Source of the DNA: SW4 sp042466115
GTDB lineage: Bacteria > Pseudomonadota > Alphaproteobacteria > Rhodobacterales > Rhodobacteraceae
Length of the DNA stretch: 64,000 nucleotides
Assembly: GCF_042466115.1 (NCBI RefSeq)
Contig: NZ_JAXHBQ010000001.1
Span: forward strand, 2,790,001 to 2,854,000
Direction of reading: 5' to 3'
Below, one piece after another: positions 17,160 through 25,069 of this stretch. Each line of letters starts with the position of its first letter. Within the stretch, counting starts at the first letter, position 1. The translations under genes and the position numbers were made by a program. The notes under the pieces were generated by a model. It was not told the origin of the DNA, did not search any database, and was given only the letters and a program-made list of their open reading frames with translations.

Positions 17160-18683
17160 ATGCAAACGCAGGACAAGCCGCGCCGCAAGGGCCGTAAGGC
17201 CAAAGTGACGGCACGCGCCGCCCCGCCCACCACCAACCCCGCGCCGCCCGGCCAGATTGGTGGTGCCTATCGCCCGCTTGGCGACGCCGACCTGCAACAG
17301 ATTTTTGCCACCGCCCTGCGCCTGCTGGCCGAACTGGGGATGGGCGAAGTGCCCGACAGGCTTTGGGCCGATCTGACCGCAGCCGGGGCAGTTGATCTGG
17401 GCAACGCGCGCCTTGGCTTTCCCGAAATGCTGGTCAAACGGGCCATCAGCCACGCGGCCAAGACATTCACCCTGCACGGGCGCGATCCGGCCCGCGACAT
17501 TCACGTTGGCGGCGACCGCGTCTATTTCGGAACGGGCGGCGCGGCGGTCAACACGCTTGATCTGGAAAGCGGCCTATACCGCCCCTCGACCTTGCAGGAC
17601 CTGCACGATTTCACGCGCCTTCAGGACACGCTTGATAATGTGGCGTGGTTCACGCGCTGCTGCATCGCCACCGATGTCCCTGATACCTATGATCTAGACG
17701 TCAACACGGCCTACGCCCTGATGCGCAACACGACCAAACCTGTGGCCACGGCCTTTACGCTGGCGCAACATGTTGCACCGATCGTAAAGATGTTTGATAT
17801 CGCGGGCGGCGGAGCAGGGAGTTTTGCCAAACGCCCCTTTGTGAAGGCACACATCAGCCCCGTGATTTCGCCCATGCGATTTGGCGAGGACGCGGTAGAT
17901 GTGGTTTATGAATGCATCGCCCACAACATCCCGATGTCCTGCATCACGGCCGCGCAGGCGGGCGCGACGGCCCCGGCGACCTTGGCAGGTTTTCTTGCGC
18001 AGTCCTTGGCCGAAACGCTGGCCAGCCTTGTGATGGTCAACGTGATTTCACCGGGATTTCCGATGGTGTTTTCCAACTGGCCGCTGGTGATTGACCTGCG
18101 CAGCGGGGCATTTGCGGGCGGGGGCGGTGAAACGACCCTGCTCAACGCCGCCTCGGCGCAGCTGTCCAACTGGTTGGGGCTGCCTTCGGGTGTGGCCTGT
18201 TCAATGACCGACGCCAAGGCGATTGACGCGCAATACGGCGTCGAAAAGGGCATGACCAGCCTTGCCGCCGCCCTTGCGGGGGGCAATCTGATCTATGAAA
18301 GCTCGGGGATGACGGCGGCCCTTTTGGGCGCAAGTTTCGAGGCCTTCATTCTGGAAGACGAGATGCACGCCATGACGTACCGCGCCCTGCGCGGGGTCGA
18401 GGTAACGACTGAAAACCTTGGCTTTGACACGATCTGTGCGGCGGTGCTGGGCGAAGGGCATTTTCTGGGGTCAAACGCGACATATCAGGCGATGGAGCGC
18501 GATTATCACTACCCCAAACTCGCCGACCGTGCGCAGCCGCGCGCCTGGGCCGAGGACGGCGCTTTGGATGCTTGGGTGCGTGCGAAGAAACGTGCGCGTG
18601 CGGTGCTGGCAACCCACCACCCGATCTATCTGACACCCGCGCAAGATGGCGAAATCCGCGCGGCGTTCAACATTATCGGCTAG
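17160..18683 (+). CDS. MttB-family (non-pyrrolysine) methyltransferase
   Basis: A 507-residue member of the trimethylamine methyltransferase superfamily. The frame is read through without any in-frame stop, so it lacks the pyrrolysine codon of true MttB and belongs with the non-Pyl homologues, some of which demethylate quaternary amines such as glycine betaine. The N-terminus (QTQDKPRRKGRKAKVTARAA) is basic, followed by the TIM-barrel body. No corrinoid protein gene is adjacent, so the methyl acceptor is unclear. The ATG at 17160 is the most likely start; the frame is open further upstream. Its stop overlaps that of the convergent LysR gene by 4 bases. Confidence 0.85.
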   Translation: MQTQDKPRRKGRKAKVTARAAPPTTNPAPPGQIGGAYRPLGDADLQQIFATALRLLAELGMGEVPDRLWADLTAAGAVDLGNARLGFPEMLVKRAISHAAKTFTLHGRDPARDIHVGGDRVYFGTGGAAVNTLDLESGLYRPSTLQDLHDFTRLQDTLDNVAWFTRCCIATDVPDTYDLDVNTAYALMRNTTKPVATAFTLAQHVAPIVKMFDIAGGGAGSFAKRPFVKAHISPVISPMRFGEDAVDVVYECIAHNIPMSCITAAQAGATAPATLAGFLAQSLAETLASLVMVNVISPGFPMVFSNWPLVIDLRSGAFAGGGGETTLLNAASAQLSNWLGLPSGVACSMTDAKAIDAQYGVEKGMTSLAAALAGGNLIYESSGMTAALLGASFEAFILEDEMHAMTYRALRGVEVTTENLGFDTICAAVLGEGHFLGSNATYQAMERDYHYPKLADRAQPRAWAEDGALDAWVRAKKRARAVLATHHPIYLTPAQDGEIRAAFNIIG

Positions 18684-19645
18684 TCCGTGATCAACCGATA
18701 CCCGTCAACCAGCCAAGGATGCGCCTCGGTCACGGGACCGATGGATTGGGTGGCCAACTGGCTGCGCAGGGCCGTGCCGATGGTCTGGGCGATATCGGTC
18801 AGATGCGGCGCAGCGACGAACATCGAAATTGTGCGCGCAAAGCCCTTGCGTGGAAATGCGATCAACCGCACGCGCCCGTGAAACTGCTTGCTGCGGGCAA
18901 AGTTGCTGGGGGTCGTGATTGCCCAGCCGCTGTTTTGCGCAACCAGCGCCAGAATCGACGCGGTGCTGTCAAACTCGAACTGGTTGGGCAGTTTGATGCC
19001 AAGGCGGGTCAGTTGTGCCTCGATCTGCCCGCCCATGATCTGCCCACGCATATACCGCAGGAAGGGCAGGCCGGAACGTCCCGTGATCAGATCCTCGCCG
19101 TTGCCTGCAAAAGCGGCCGGCACAGCCAGAACGAACGGATCGCGCAATACAGGGTACTCGGCCACATCCGGCAGGGGGGATTGGGGCTGCGTTGCGACCG
19201 CGATATCAAGCTCGCGATTGCGCAACAGGCTAAGGATGTCATGGCTTGTGCGGGTGTAATGGGTGAACCGGCAGTTGGGTAGCGTTTGCGTCAGCAGCCG
19301 CGTCACCGCGGGCCCCACATCATCTTCAAAGTCGTCGATCATCGCGAAACGCAAGTGCCGCAGCGCATCGGGAACGATCGACTCCAGATCGCCCCTGGCC
19401 TGATCAAGCAGCTTCAACACCTCCTCGACGTGACGCAAATAGATCGCGCCCTGCGGGGTCAAAACCATCGGGCGGCAGGTGTGATCCATCAATCCCGCGC
19501 CAAGGTGCTTTTCCAGCGATTGCAACTGATGTGACACGGTGCTGACCGATTGCTGTGTTTGTGCCGCCGCCGCCTGCACCGATCCCGATTGCGCAATCGC
19601 ACGAAACGTCGAAAGCCACTTGAGGGAGGGATGCGCGCCGGTCAT
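18680..19645 (-). CDS. LysR-family transcriptional regulator
   Basis: A 321-residue regulator with an N-terminal winged helix (SLKWLSTFRAIAQSGSVQAAAAQTQQSVSTVSHQLQ) and a periplasmic-binding-like effector domain from about residue 95. The ATG at 19645 gives the usual LysR N-terminus; the open frame extends 18 codons upstream. It is transcribed away from preT, the usual LysR arrangement with a divergent target, and an A/T-rich inverted repeat lies in the shared promoter. It could instead, or also, control the neighbouring mttB-like pair. Confidence 0.9.
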   Translation of the reverse strand: MTGAHPSLKWLSTFRAIAQSGSVQAAAAQTQQSVSTVSHQLQSLEKHLGAGLMDHTCRPMVLTPQGAIYLRHVEEVLKLLDQARGDLESIVPDALRHLRFAMIDDFEDDVGPAVTRLLTQTLPNCRFTHYTRTSHDILSLLRNRELDIAVATQPQSPLPDVAEYPVLRDPFVLAVPAAFAGNGEDLITGRSGLPFLRYMRGQIMGGQIEAQLTRLGIKLPNQFEFDSTASILALVAQNSGWAITTPSNFARSKQFHGRVRLIAFPRKGFARTISMFVAAPHLTDIAQTIGTALRSQLATQSIGPVTEAHPWLVDGYRLITD

Positions 19646-19737
19646 GGACCAACTTATGAACGGGGCGTGCCACTTGAACAGCGAAAACCGCTGGCGCACG
19701 CCAGCAATCCCGAAAACTGTCTATTTTGCGCCGCACA

Positions 19738-19761
19738 AAATTTTACCTTTTGATAAAATTT
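19738..19761. promoter_or_regulatory. Candidate LysR operator upstream of preT
   Basis: A perfect 8-bp inverted repeat, AAATTTTA at 19738-19745 and TAAAATTT at 19754-19761, separated by 8 bases, in the divergent region between the LysR gene and preT. The A/T-rich dyad fits the loose T-N11-A rule for LysR sites. Confidence 0.45.
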
Positions 19762-19805
19762 CGTTCTGTGGCACCATCAAGGTGAATCTGATGGACGGAG
19801 CTGAC

Positions 19806-21134
19806 ATGAACAGTGCATTTACCCCCGGCGTCGTGCCCGCGCGTTTGAACGCAGAGGAACTGGCACAGAACTTTGACGATCTTCACGCGCCGCTGCGCGC
19901 CCACGAGGCCGCGGTCGCTGCAGATCGCTGCTATTTTTGCCATGATGCGCCCTGCGTCACGGCCTGTCCGACCGATATTGATATCCCGCTGTTCATTCGA
20001 CAGATCAGCACCGGCACCCCCGAAGCGGCGGCCAAGACGATCTTTGACATGAACATTCTGGGCGGCATGTGCGCGCGGGTGTGCCCGACCGAAGACCTGT
20101 GCGAGCAGGCCTGCGTGCGTGAAATGGCCGAAGGAAAACCGGTTGAAATCGGGCGGCTCCAGCGGTTCGCAACCGATACGTTGATGGACAGGAACAGCCA
20201 CCCTTATGCCCGCGCCAAGGCGACGGGCAAACGTGTCGCCGTGGTCGGTGCCGGGCCCGCCGGTCTTGCGAATGCGCACCGTCTGGCGATGCTTGGCCAC
20301 GAGGTCGTGATTTATGACGCACGACCCAAGGCGGGCGGTCTGAATGAATACGGGATCGCTGCATATAAATCGACGGATGATTTCGCGGCCAGGGAAGTTG
20401 ACTGGCTGATGTCCATCGGCGGTATCACACTGGAAACGGGTCAGGCGCTTGGTGACGGGTTGAGCCTTGACGGGCTGGCAGACGAATTTGACGCCGTGTT
20501 CCTTGCGGTCGGTCTGGGTGGCGTCAATGCCTTGGGGATCACAGGGGATGACAAAGACGGTGTTGCGGATGCCGTCAGTTTCATCGCCGACCTGCGACAG
20601 GCCAGCGATCTGGCCAAACTGCCCGTCGGGCGCAATGTGGTCGTCATTGGTGGCGGGATGACAGCCGTTGATGCGGCCGTGCAGTCGAAACTGCTGGGTG
20701 CGGACAACGTGACGATCGCCTATCGCCGTGGCCGCGACGCCATGAGTGCCAGCCGCTACGAGCAAGACCTTGCAGCGTCCCACGGCGTGAAACTGCTGTT
20801 CAATGTGCAGCCCAAGGTGGTTCACGGCAACGGTGCAGTTGCCGAGATCGAGCTGGAATACACGGCGACCGACAAAGGTAAATTGACGGGCACCGGAGAG
20901 GTGATCCGCCTGCCCGCCGATCAGGTTTACCGCGCGATCGGGCAGACACTTGTTACTGACGCGGGCCTGAAACTGGACGGGCGCAAGATTGCCGTCACAG
21001 GCGCGGGCCGCACCAGCCGCGCAGGCGTTTGGGCTGGCGGCGATTGCGCCGCGGGCGGGGATGACCTGACCGTTACTGCGGTCGCCCAAGGCCGCGACGC
21101 GGCGATGGATATTCATGACGTGCTGATGCGCTGA
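19806..21134 (+). CDS. preT: NAD-dependent dihydropyrimidine dehydrogenase subunit PreT
   Basis: A 442-residue flavoprotein subunit that feeds electrons from NADH to PreA for reduction of uracil and thymine. The N-terminus carries two cysteine clusters (CYFCHDAPCVTACP; CARVCPTEDLCEQACV) for [4Fe-4S] centres. Two nucleotide-binding motifs follow, VAVVGAGPAGLANAHRLA for FAD and VVVIGGGMTAVDAA for NAD(P)H. The ATG at 19806 is preceded by a GGACGGAG ribosome site; the longer open frame upstream is not needed. It is followed by preA after an 84-base spacer containing a hairpin. Confidence 0.94.
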   Translation: MNSAFTPGVVPARLNAEELAQNFDDLHAPLRAHEAAVAADRCYFCHDAPCVTACPTDIDIPLFIRQISTGTPEAAAKTIFDMNILGGMCARVCPTEDLCEQACVREMAEGKPVEIGRLQRFATDTLMDRNSHPYARAKATGKRVAVVGAGPAGLANAHRLAMLGHEVVIYDARPKAGGLNEYGIAAYKSTDDFAAREVDWLMSIGGITLETGQALGDGLSLDGLADEFDAVFLAVGLGGVNALGITGDDKDGVADAVSFIADLRQASDLAKLPVGRNVVVIGGGMTAVDAAVQSKLLGADNVTIAYRRGRDAMSASRYEQDLAASHGVKLLFNVQPKVVHGNGAVAEIELEYTATDKGKLTGTGEVIRLPADQVYRAIGQTLVTDAGLKLDGRKIAVTGAGRTSRAGVWAGGDCAAGGDDLTVTAVAQGRDAAMDIHDVLMR

Positions 21135-21155
21135 ACCTCACGCTCCGGACACGAT

Positions 21156-21184
21156 CCGGGGCCTCGTCTTTCACGAGATCCCGG
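21156..21184 (+). repeat. Stem-loop repeat between preT and preA
   Basis: A 12-base arm pair (21156-21167 with 21173-21184; one mismatch, one G-U pair) closes the loop CTTTC. It contains GATCCGGGGCCTC (21153-21165), also present in the large inverted repeat at 26554-26566, so both belong to one dispersed REP-like family. A role in mRNA stability within the operon is possible. Confidence 0.6.
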
Positions 21185-21218
21185 TCAGGCCCGGGATACG
21201 GACAAAAGGAAATCGACA

Positions 21219-22523
21219 ATGGCTGATCTGACAACTGATTTTCTGGGTATAAAAAGCCCCAACCCGTTCTGGCTGGCCTCGGCCCCGCCGACGGACAAGG
21301 AATACAACGTGCGCCGCGCCTTCGAGGCAGGCTGGGGCGGCGTTGTCTGGAAAACCCTGGGCGCCGAAGGACCGCCGGTCGTTAATGTCAACGGCCCGCG
21401 CTATGGTGTAGTTTATGGCGCAGACCGGCGGGTGCTGGGCCTGAACAACATCGAACTGATCACGGATCGCGACCTTTTCACCAACCTTGAGGAAATAAAG
21501 CGGGTCAAGGCCGACTACCCCGATCGCGCCATTGTGGTGTCGATCATGGTGCCCTGCGAAGAACAGGCGTGGAAAGATATCCTGCCGCTGGTCGAAGACA
21601 CTGGCGCAGACGGGATCGAGCTGAACTTTGGCTGCCCGCATGGGATGTCCGAACGGGGCATGGGCGCGGCTGTCGGACAGGTGCCCGAATACATCGAAAT
21701 GGTCACCCGCTGGTGCAAGCAGTATTACTCCAAGCCCGTGATCGTGAAACTGACGCCCAACATCACCGACGTGCGTAAACCAGCGGCGGCGGCGAAACGG
21801 GGTGGGGCCGATGCGGTCAGCCTGATCAACACGATCAATTCGATCACATCCGTGAACCTTGATACGATGTCACCCGAACCCAGCATCGACGGCAAGGGCA
21901 CGCACGGCGGCTATTGCGGCCCGGCCGTGAAACCCATCGCCATGTCCATGGTCAGCGAAATCGCCCGTGCCGAAGAAACCGCCGGCCTGCCGATATCGGG
22001 CATTGGCGGCATCACCACTTGGCGCGATGCGGCAGAGTATATCACCCTTGGCTGCGGCAATGTGCAGGTCTGCACGGCGGCGATGACCTATGGCTTCAAG
22101 ATCGTGCAGGAAATGATCAGCGGCCTGTCACAGTGGATGGATGAAAAGGGCCACACAAGCATCGCCGATTTCATGGGCGCGGCTGTCCCCAACACCACCG
22201 ATTGGCAATACCTGAACCTGAATTATGTCGCCAAGGCCAGGATTGATCAGGACGCCTGCATTGCTTGCGGGCGCTGCTATGCAGCCTGCGAGGATACATC
22301 CCACCAAGCCATTTCGATGTCGCCCGACCGTGTGTTCGAGGTGATCGACGCGGAATGCGTGGCTTGCAACCTTTGCGTCGATGTCTGCCCCGTCGAAGAC
22401 TGCATCACCCTTGAACCGCTGGCCCCCGGCACGGTCGATCCGCGCACGGGCAAGGTCGTGGAAAAGGACTATGCCAACTGGACAACACACCCGAATAATC
22501 CGGGCGCTGTGGCGGCCGAATAG
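21219..22523 (+). CDS. preA: NAD-dependent dihydropyrimidine dehydrogenase subunit PreA
   Basis: A 434-residue catalytic subunit. An FMN-binding TIM barrel related to dihydroorotate dehydrogenase fills residues 1-310 (FLGIKSPNPFWLASAPPT, ELNFGCPHGMSERGMG). The C-terminal ferredoxin domain has two CxxCxxC clusters (CIACGRCYAAC and CVACNLCVDVCP). With PreT it reduces uracil or thymine to the 5,6-dihydro form, the first step of reductive pyrimidine breakdown. An AAGGAAA ribosome site precedes the ATG. Confidence 0.95.
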   Translation: MADLTTDFLGIKSPNPFWLASAPPTDKEYNVRRAFEAGWGGVVWKTLGAEGPPVVNVNGPRYGVVYGADRRVLGLNNIELITDRDLFTNLEEIKRVKADYPDRAIVVSIMVPCEEQAWKDILPLVEDTGADGIELNFGCPHGMSERGMGAAVGQVPEYIEMVTRWCKQYYSKPVIVKLTPNITDVRKPAAAAKRGGADAVSLINTINSITSVNLDTMSPEPSIDGKGTHGGYCGPAVKPIAMSMVSEIARAEETAGLPISGIGGITTWRDAAEYITLGCGNVQVCTAAMTYGFKIVQEMISGLSQWMDEKGHTSIADFMGAAVPNTTDWQYLNLNYVAKARIDQDACIACGRCYAACEDTSHQAISMSPDRVFEVIDAECVACNLCVDVCPVEDCITLEPLAPGTVDPRTGKVVEKDYANWTTHPNNPGAVAAE

Positions 22524-23135
22524 CTAGACCGACAGCAGACGGCGCAGGGTGTCTTCGATGTGATGCTCTGCGCCGATCAACGGATCGGTGTCGCCCATGA
22601 TCGCACGCACCTGCACGTCAAAGTCGGCGTAATGCTGGGTCATTGACCAGATCGAAAACACCAGATGATAGGGATCGACCGGGCGGATGCGCCCCATGTC
22701 TATCCAGCCCTCTATGACATGCGCCAGTTCGGTGACGGCGCGGCGCAATTCGCCGTGCAACACATCGCTGATCTGCGGCGCGCCCTGCAGGATTTCGTTG
22801 GCAAATAGACGACTTTCGCGCGGGAAGTTCTGGCTCATCTTCAGCTTGAGCTTTGCGTAGTTCAGAATTTCCCCGACCGGATCACCAGCCGGATCAATTG
22901 CGTAAACTGGCTCCATCCAGTTCTCAAGAAGCTGGGCCAAAAGTGTCTTGTAGATCGCGTCTTTGGACGAAAAATAGTAAAGCAGGTTCGGCTTGGACAG
23001 GCCTGCGACCTCGGCGATCATATCCAGCGTTGATCCGCGAAATCCGTATTGCGAAAACACCTGTAACCCGGCCGCAAGAATCGTGGCCTGGTTCTTTTTC
23101 TGGATGCGTGTTTCGGACTTCGACATCTTAGGCAT
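22524..23135 (-). CDS. rutR: TetR-family regulator of pyrimidine catabolism (RutR-like)
   Basis: A 203-residue TetR protein with an N-terminal helix-turn-helix (IEVFSQYG-type: LQVFSQYGFRGSTLDMIAEVAGLSKPNLLYYFSSKDAIY) and the YcdC/RutR-type ligand domain that binds uracil or thymine. Its stop directly adjoins that of the convergent preA. It is divergent from the ureidopropionase gene, and the intergenic region holds a site identical to the E. coli RutR consensus. The ATG at 23126 is an alternative start. Confidence 0.9.
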   Translation of the reverse strand: MPKMSKSETRIQKKNQATILAAGLQVFSQYGFRGSTLDMIAEVAGLSKPNLLYYFSSKDAIYKTLLAQLLENWMEPVYAIDPAGDPVGEILNYAKLKLKMSQNFPRESRLFANEILQGAPQISDVLHGELRRAVTELAHVIEGWIDMGRIRPVDPYHLVFSIWSMTQHYADFDVQVRAIMGDTDPLIGAEHHIEDTLRRLLSV

Positions 23136-23250
23136 CCACTTTGCTGGCTACATCAAGGCACGCTGCCCAATCATTTGGCGTGTCTAGCGACACAAAGTCC
23201 AATGGTTAAGCACAAACCTTGACTCGTCCTAGACCTCTGTTAGCGTTCCT

Positions 23251-23266
23251 TTGACCAGTTGGTCAA
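23251..23266. promoter_or_regulatory. RutR operator
   Basis: The 16-base palindrome TTGACCAGTTGGTCAA agrees at every specified position with the published E. coli RutR consensus TTGACCANNTGGTCAA. It lies 19 bases before the ATG of the ureidopropionase gene, between it and the divergent rutR-like gene, so bound RutR would block transcription of the degradation operon until pyrimidine is present. Confidence 0.85.
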
Positions 23267-23285
23267 ATATACGGGGGCAAATCAA

Positions 23286-24536
23286 ATGGCGGTGATCGGT
23301 GCAAATCTGAAAATCAACAGTGACCGGTTGTGGGACAGTCTGATGGAGATGGCCAAGATCGGCCCCGGCGTCGCAGGTGGCAACAACCGCCAGACCGTGA
23401 CGGATGAAGACAGCGAAGGGCGCCACCTGTTTCAGGATTGGTGCAAGGCTGCGGGCTGCACGATGGGCCTTGACCAGATGGGCAATATGTTCGCGCGCCG
23501 CGAAGGGACCGACCCTGACGCCCTGCCGGTCTATGTCGGTTCGCACCTTGATACGCAGCCCACGGGCGGGAAATACGATGGCGTGCTGGGGGTGCTTGGT
23601 GGCCTCGAAATCATTCGCACGCTGAATGATCTGGGGATCAAAACAAAGCACCCGATCGTCGTGACAAACTGGACCAACGAGGAAGGCACGCGCTTTGCCC
23701 CTGCGATGCTGGCGTCCGGTGTGTTCGCGGGCATGCACACGCAGGATTGGGCTTATGGGCGCACCGATGCCGAAGGCAAAACATTCGGCGATGAACTGGC
23801 CCGCATTGGTTGGCGCGGTGACGAAGACGTCGGCGCGCGCACGATGCATGCCTTCTTTGAGCTGCACATCGAACAGGGGCCAATTCTGGAGGCCGAGGGC
23901 AAGGATATCGGCGTTGTCACCCACGGGCAGGGGCTATCGTGGACGCAAGTCACCGTCACGGGCAAGGAAAGCCACACCGGATCAACGCCGATGCCGATGC
24001 GCAAAAACGCAGGGCTGGCGATGGCGCGTATCCTTGAAAAGGTCGAGGAAATCGCCCTGTCCCACGCCCCCCACGCGGTTGGCGCGGCAGGCCACATCGA
24101 CGTCTATCCCAATTCGCGCAACGTGATCCCCGGCAAGGTGGTGTTCACCGTCGATCTGCGCTCGCCCGACCTCGCGGTGATCGAAGACATGGAAGCACGG
24201 TTGCATTCCGAGGCGCAAAAAATCGTCGATGATATGGGGATGACGGTAGAATTTGAAAAGGTCGGCGGGTTTGACCCTGTGACGTTTGACGCAGGCTGCG
24301 TGACGGCGGTGCGCAACGCCGCCGAACGGCTGGGATATTCGCACCGCGATCTGATATCCGGCGCGGGCCACGACGCCTGCTGGATCAACCGCACCGCCCC
24401 CACCGCGATGGTGATGTGCCCCTGCGTGGACGGGTTGTCGCACAACGAGGCCGAGGAGATTTCCCGCGAATGGGCGGCCGCGGGGGCGGACGTGCTACTG
24501 CACGCGGTTGTTGAAACGGCGGGGATCGTGGAGTGA
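23286..24536 (+). CDS. Zn-dependent N-carbamoyl amidohydrolase (beta-ureidopropionase type)
   Basis: A 416-residue M20-family amidase/carbamoylase. Metal-binding features are visible: VGSHLDTQPTGGKYDG, NWTNEEGTRFAPAM, ELHIEQGPILE and the C-terminal SGAGHDACW and DGLSHNEAEE segments. In this pathway it would split N-carbamoyl-beta-alanine or N-carbamoyl-beta-aminoisobutyrate into CO2, ammonia and the beta-amino acid. The ATG at 23286 follows an ACGGGGG ribosome site; a TTG nine codons upstream falls inside the RutR site and is unlikely. Its stop overlaps the next start as GTGA. Confidence 0.92.
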   Translation: MAVIGANLKINSDRLWDSLMEMAKIGPGVAGGNNRQTVTDEDSEGRHLFQDWCKAAGCTMGLDQMGNMFARREGTDPDALPVYVGSHLDTQPTGGKYDGVLGVLGGLEIIRTLNDLGIKTKHPIVVTNWTNEEGTRFAPAMLASGVFAGMHTQDWAYGRTDAEGKTFGDELARIGWRGDEDVGARTMHAFFELHIEQGPILEAEGKDIGVVTHGQGLSWTQVTVTGKESHTGSTPMPMRKNAGLAMARILEKVEEIALSHAPHAVGAAGHIDVYPNSRNVIPGKVVFTVDLRSPDLAVIEDMEARLHSEAQKIVDDMGMTVEFEKVGGFDPVTFDAGCVTAVRNAAERLGYSHRDLISGAGHDACWINRTAPTAMVMCPCVDGLSHNEAEEISREWAAAGADVLLHAVVETAGIVE

Positions 24537-25069
24537 ATCAAGGCCTTCATCATACGGTCTTGAATAGACTTAGCGGTCTTTTCGACAACGACTTGATCCA
24601 GAATAATCTACGTGGATTGTACGTGGAAACGATGGTTGCGGAATTACTTGGTGAAGGTTGGAAACTGGCCGGATACGATTGGGCGGCTTGGGATATCGTA
24701 CATGATGACGGAACGCGGCTTGAAGTAAAACAGTCTGCAGCAAAGCAGACTTGGGCATCACCCGCCAATTCAAAGGGGTCCGCCTCGTTTAGCATCAAGA
24801 AGCCAAAGCAGATGTTGCACGGGGCGGAAGTTACGAATGTGACGGAGCGGCTAGCAAATATATATGTCTTTGGTTGGCACGGAGTGACGACCGAAGACGC
24901 GAACCAAAGGGACGCAGACCAATGGTCATTCTTCGTTCTCCCGACGAGCGCGTTGCCTGATCAAGGGTCCATTGGCCTGAACCCTCTAAGGAAACTGGCA
25001 ATGCCCGTGAGCGCGGATGCTCTTCGTGCAAGCGTTGAGCAGATAAGATTGCAAGGAGACCTAACATGA
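24533..25069 (+). CDS. Hypothetical protein with PD-(D/E)XK nuclease-like motif
   Basis: A 178-residue protein that I do not recognise as a named family. The N-terminal third reads like a PD-(D/E)XK fold: a helix with Glu32/Glu37, then Asp54 in WDIVHDDG and Glu64-x-Lys66 followed by Gln67 in LEVKQSA, the usual D-(X)n-ExK(Q) active-site spacing. It starts with GTG overlapping the previous stop and ends overlapping the dihydropyrimidinase start (ATGA), so it is translated with the operon. Its DNA is visibly more AT-rich than its neighbours, suggesting acquisition. A nuclease role is inference; it has no evident part in pyrimidine breakdown. Confidence 0.75.
   Translation: MNQGLHHTVLNRLSGLFDNDLIQNNLRGLYVETMVAELLGEGWKLAGYDWAAWDIVHDDGTRLEVKQSAAKQTWASPANSKGSASFSIKKPKQMLHGAEVTNVTERLANIYVFGWHGVTTEDANQRDADQWSFFVLPTSALPDQGSIGLNPLRKLAMPVSADALRASVEQIRLQGDLT

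Noticed and set aside
17160..18683. Possible pyrrolysine-containing MttB
   Set aside because: The frame is continuous without an in-frame TAG before the family-length end, and no pyl genes are in the window.
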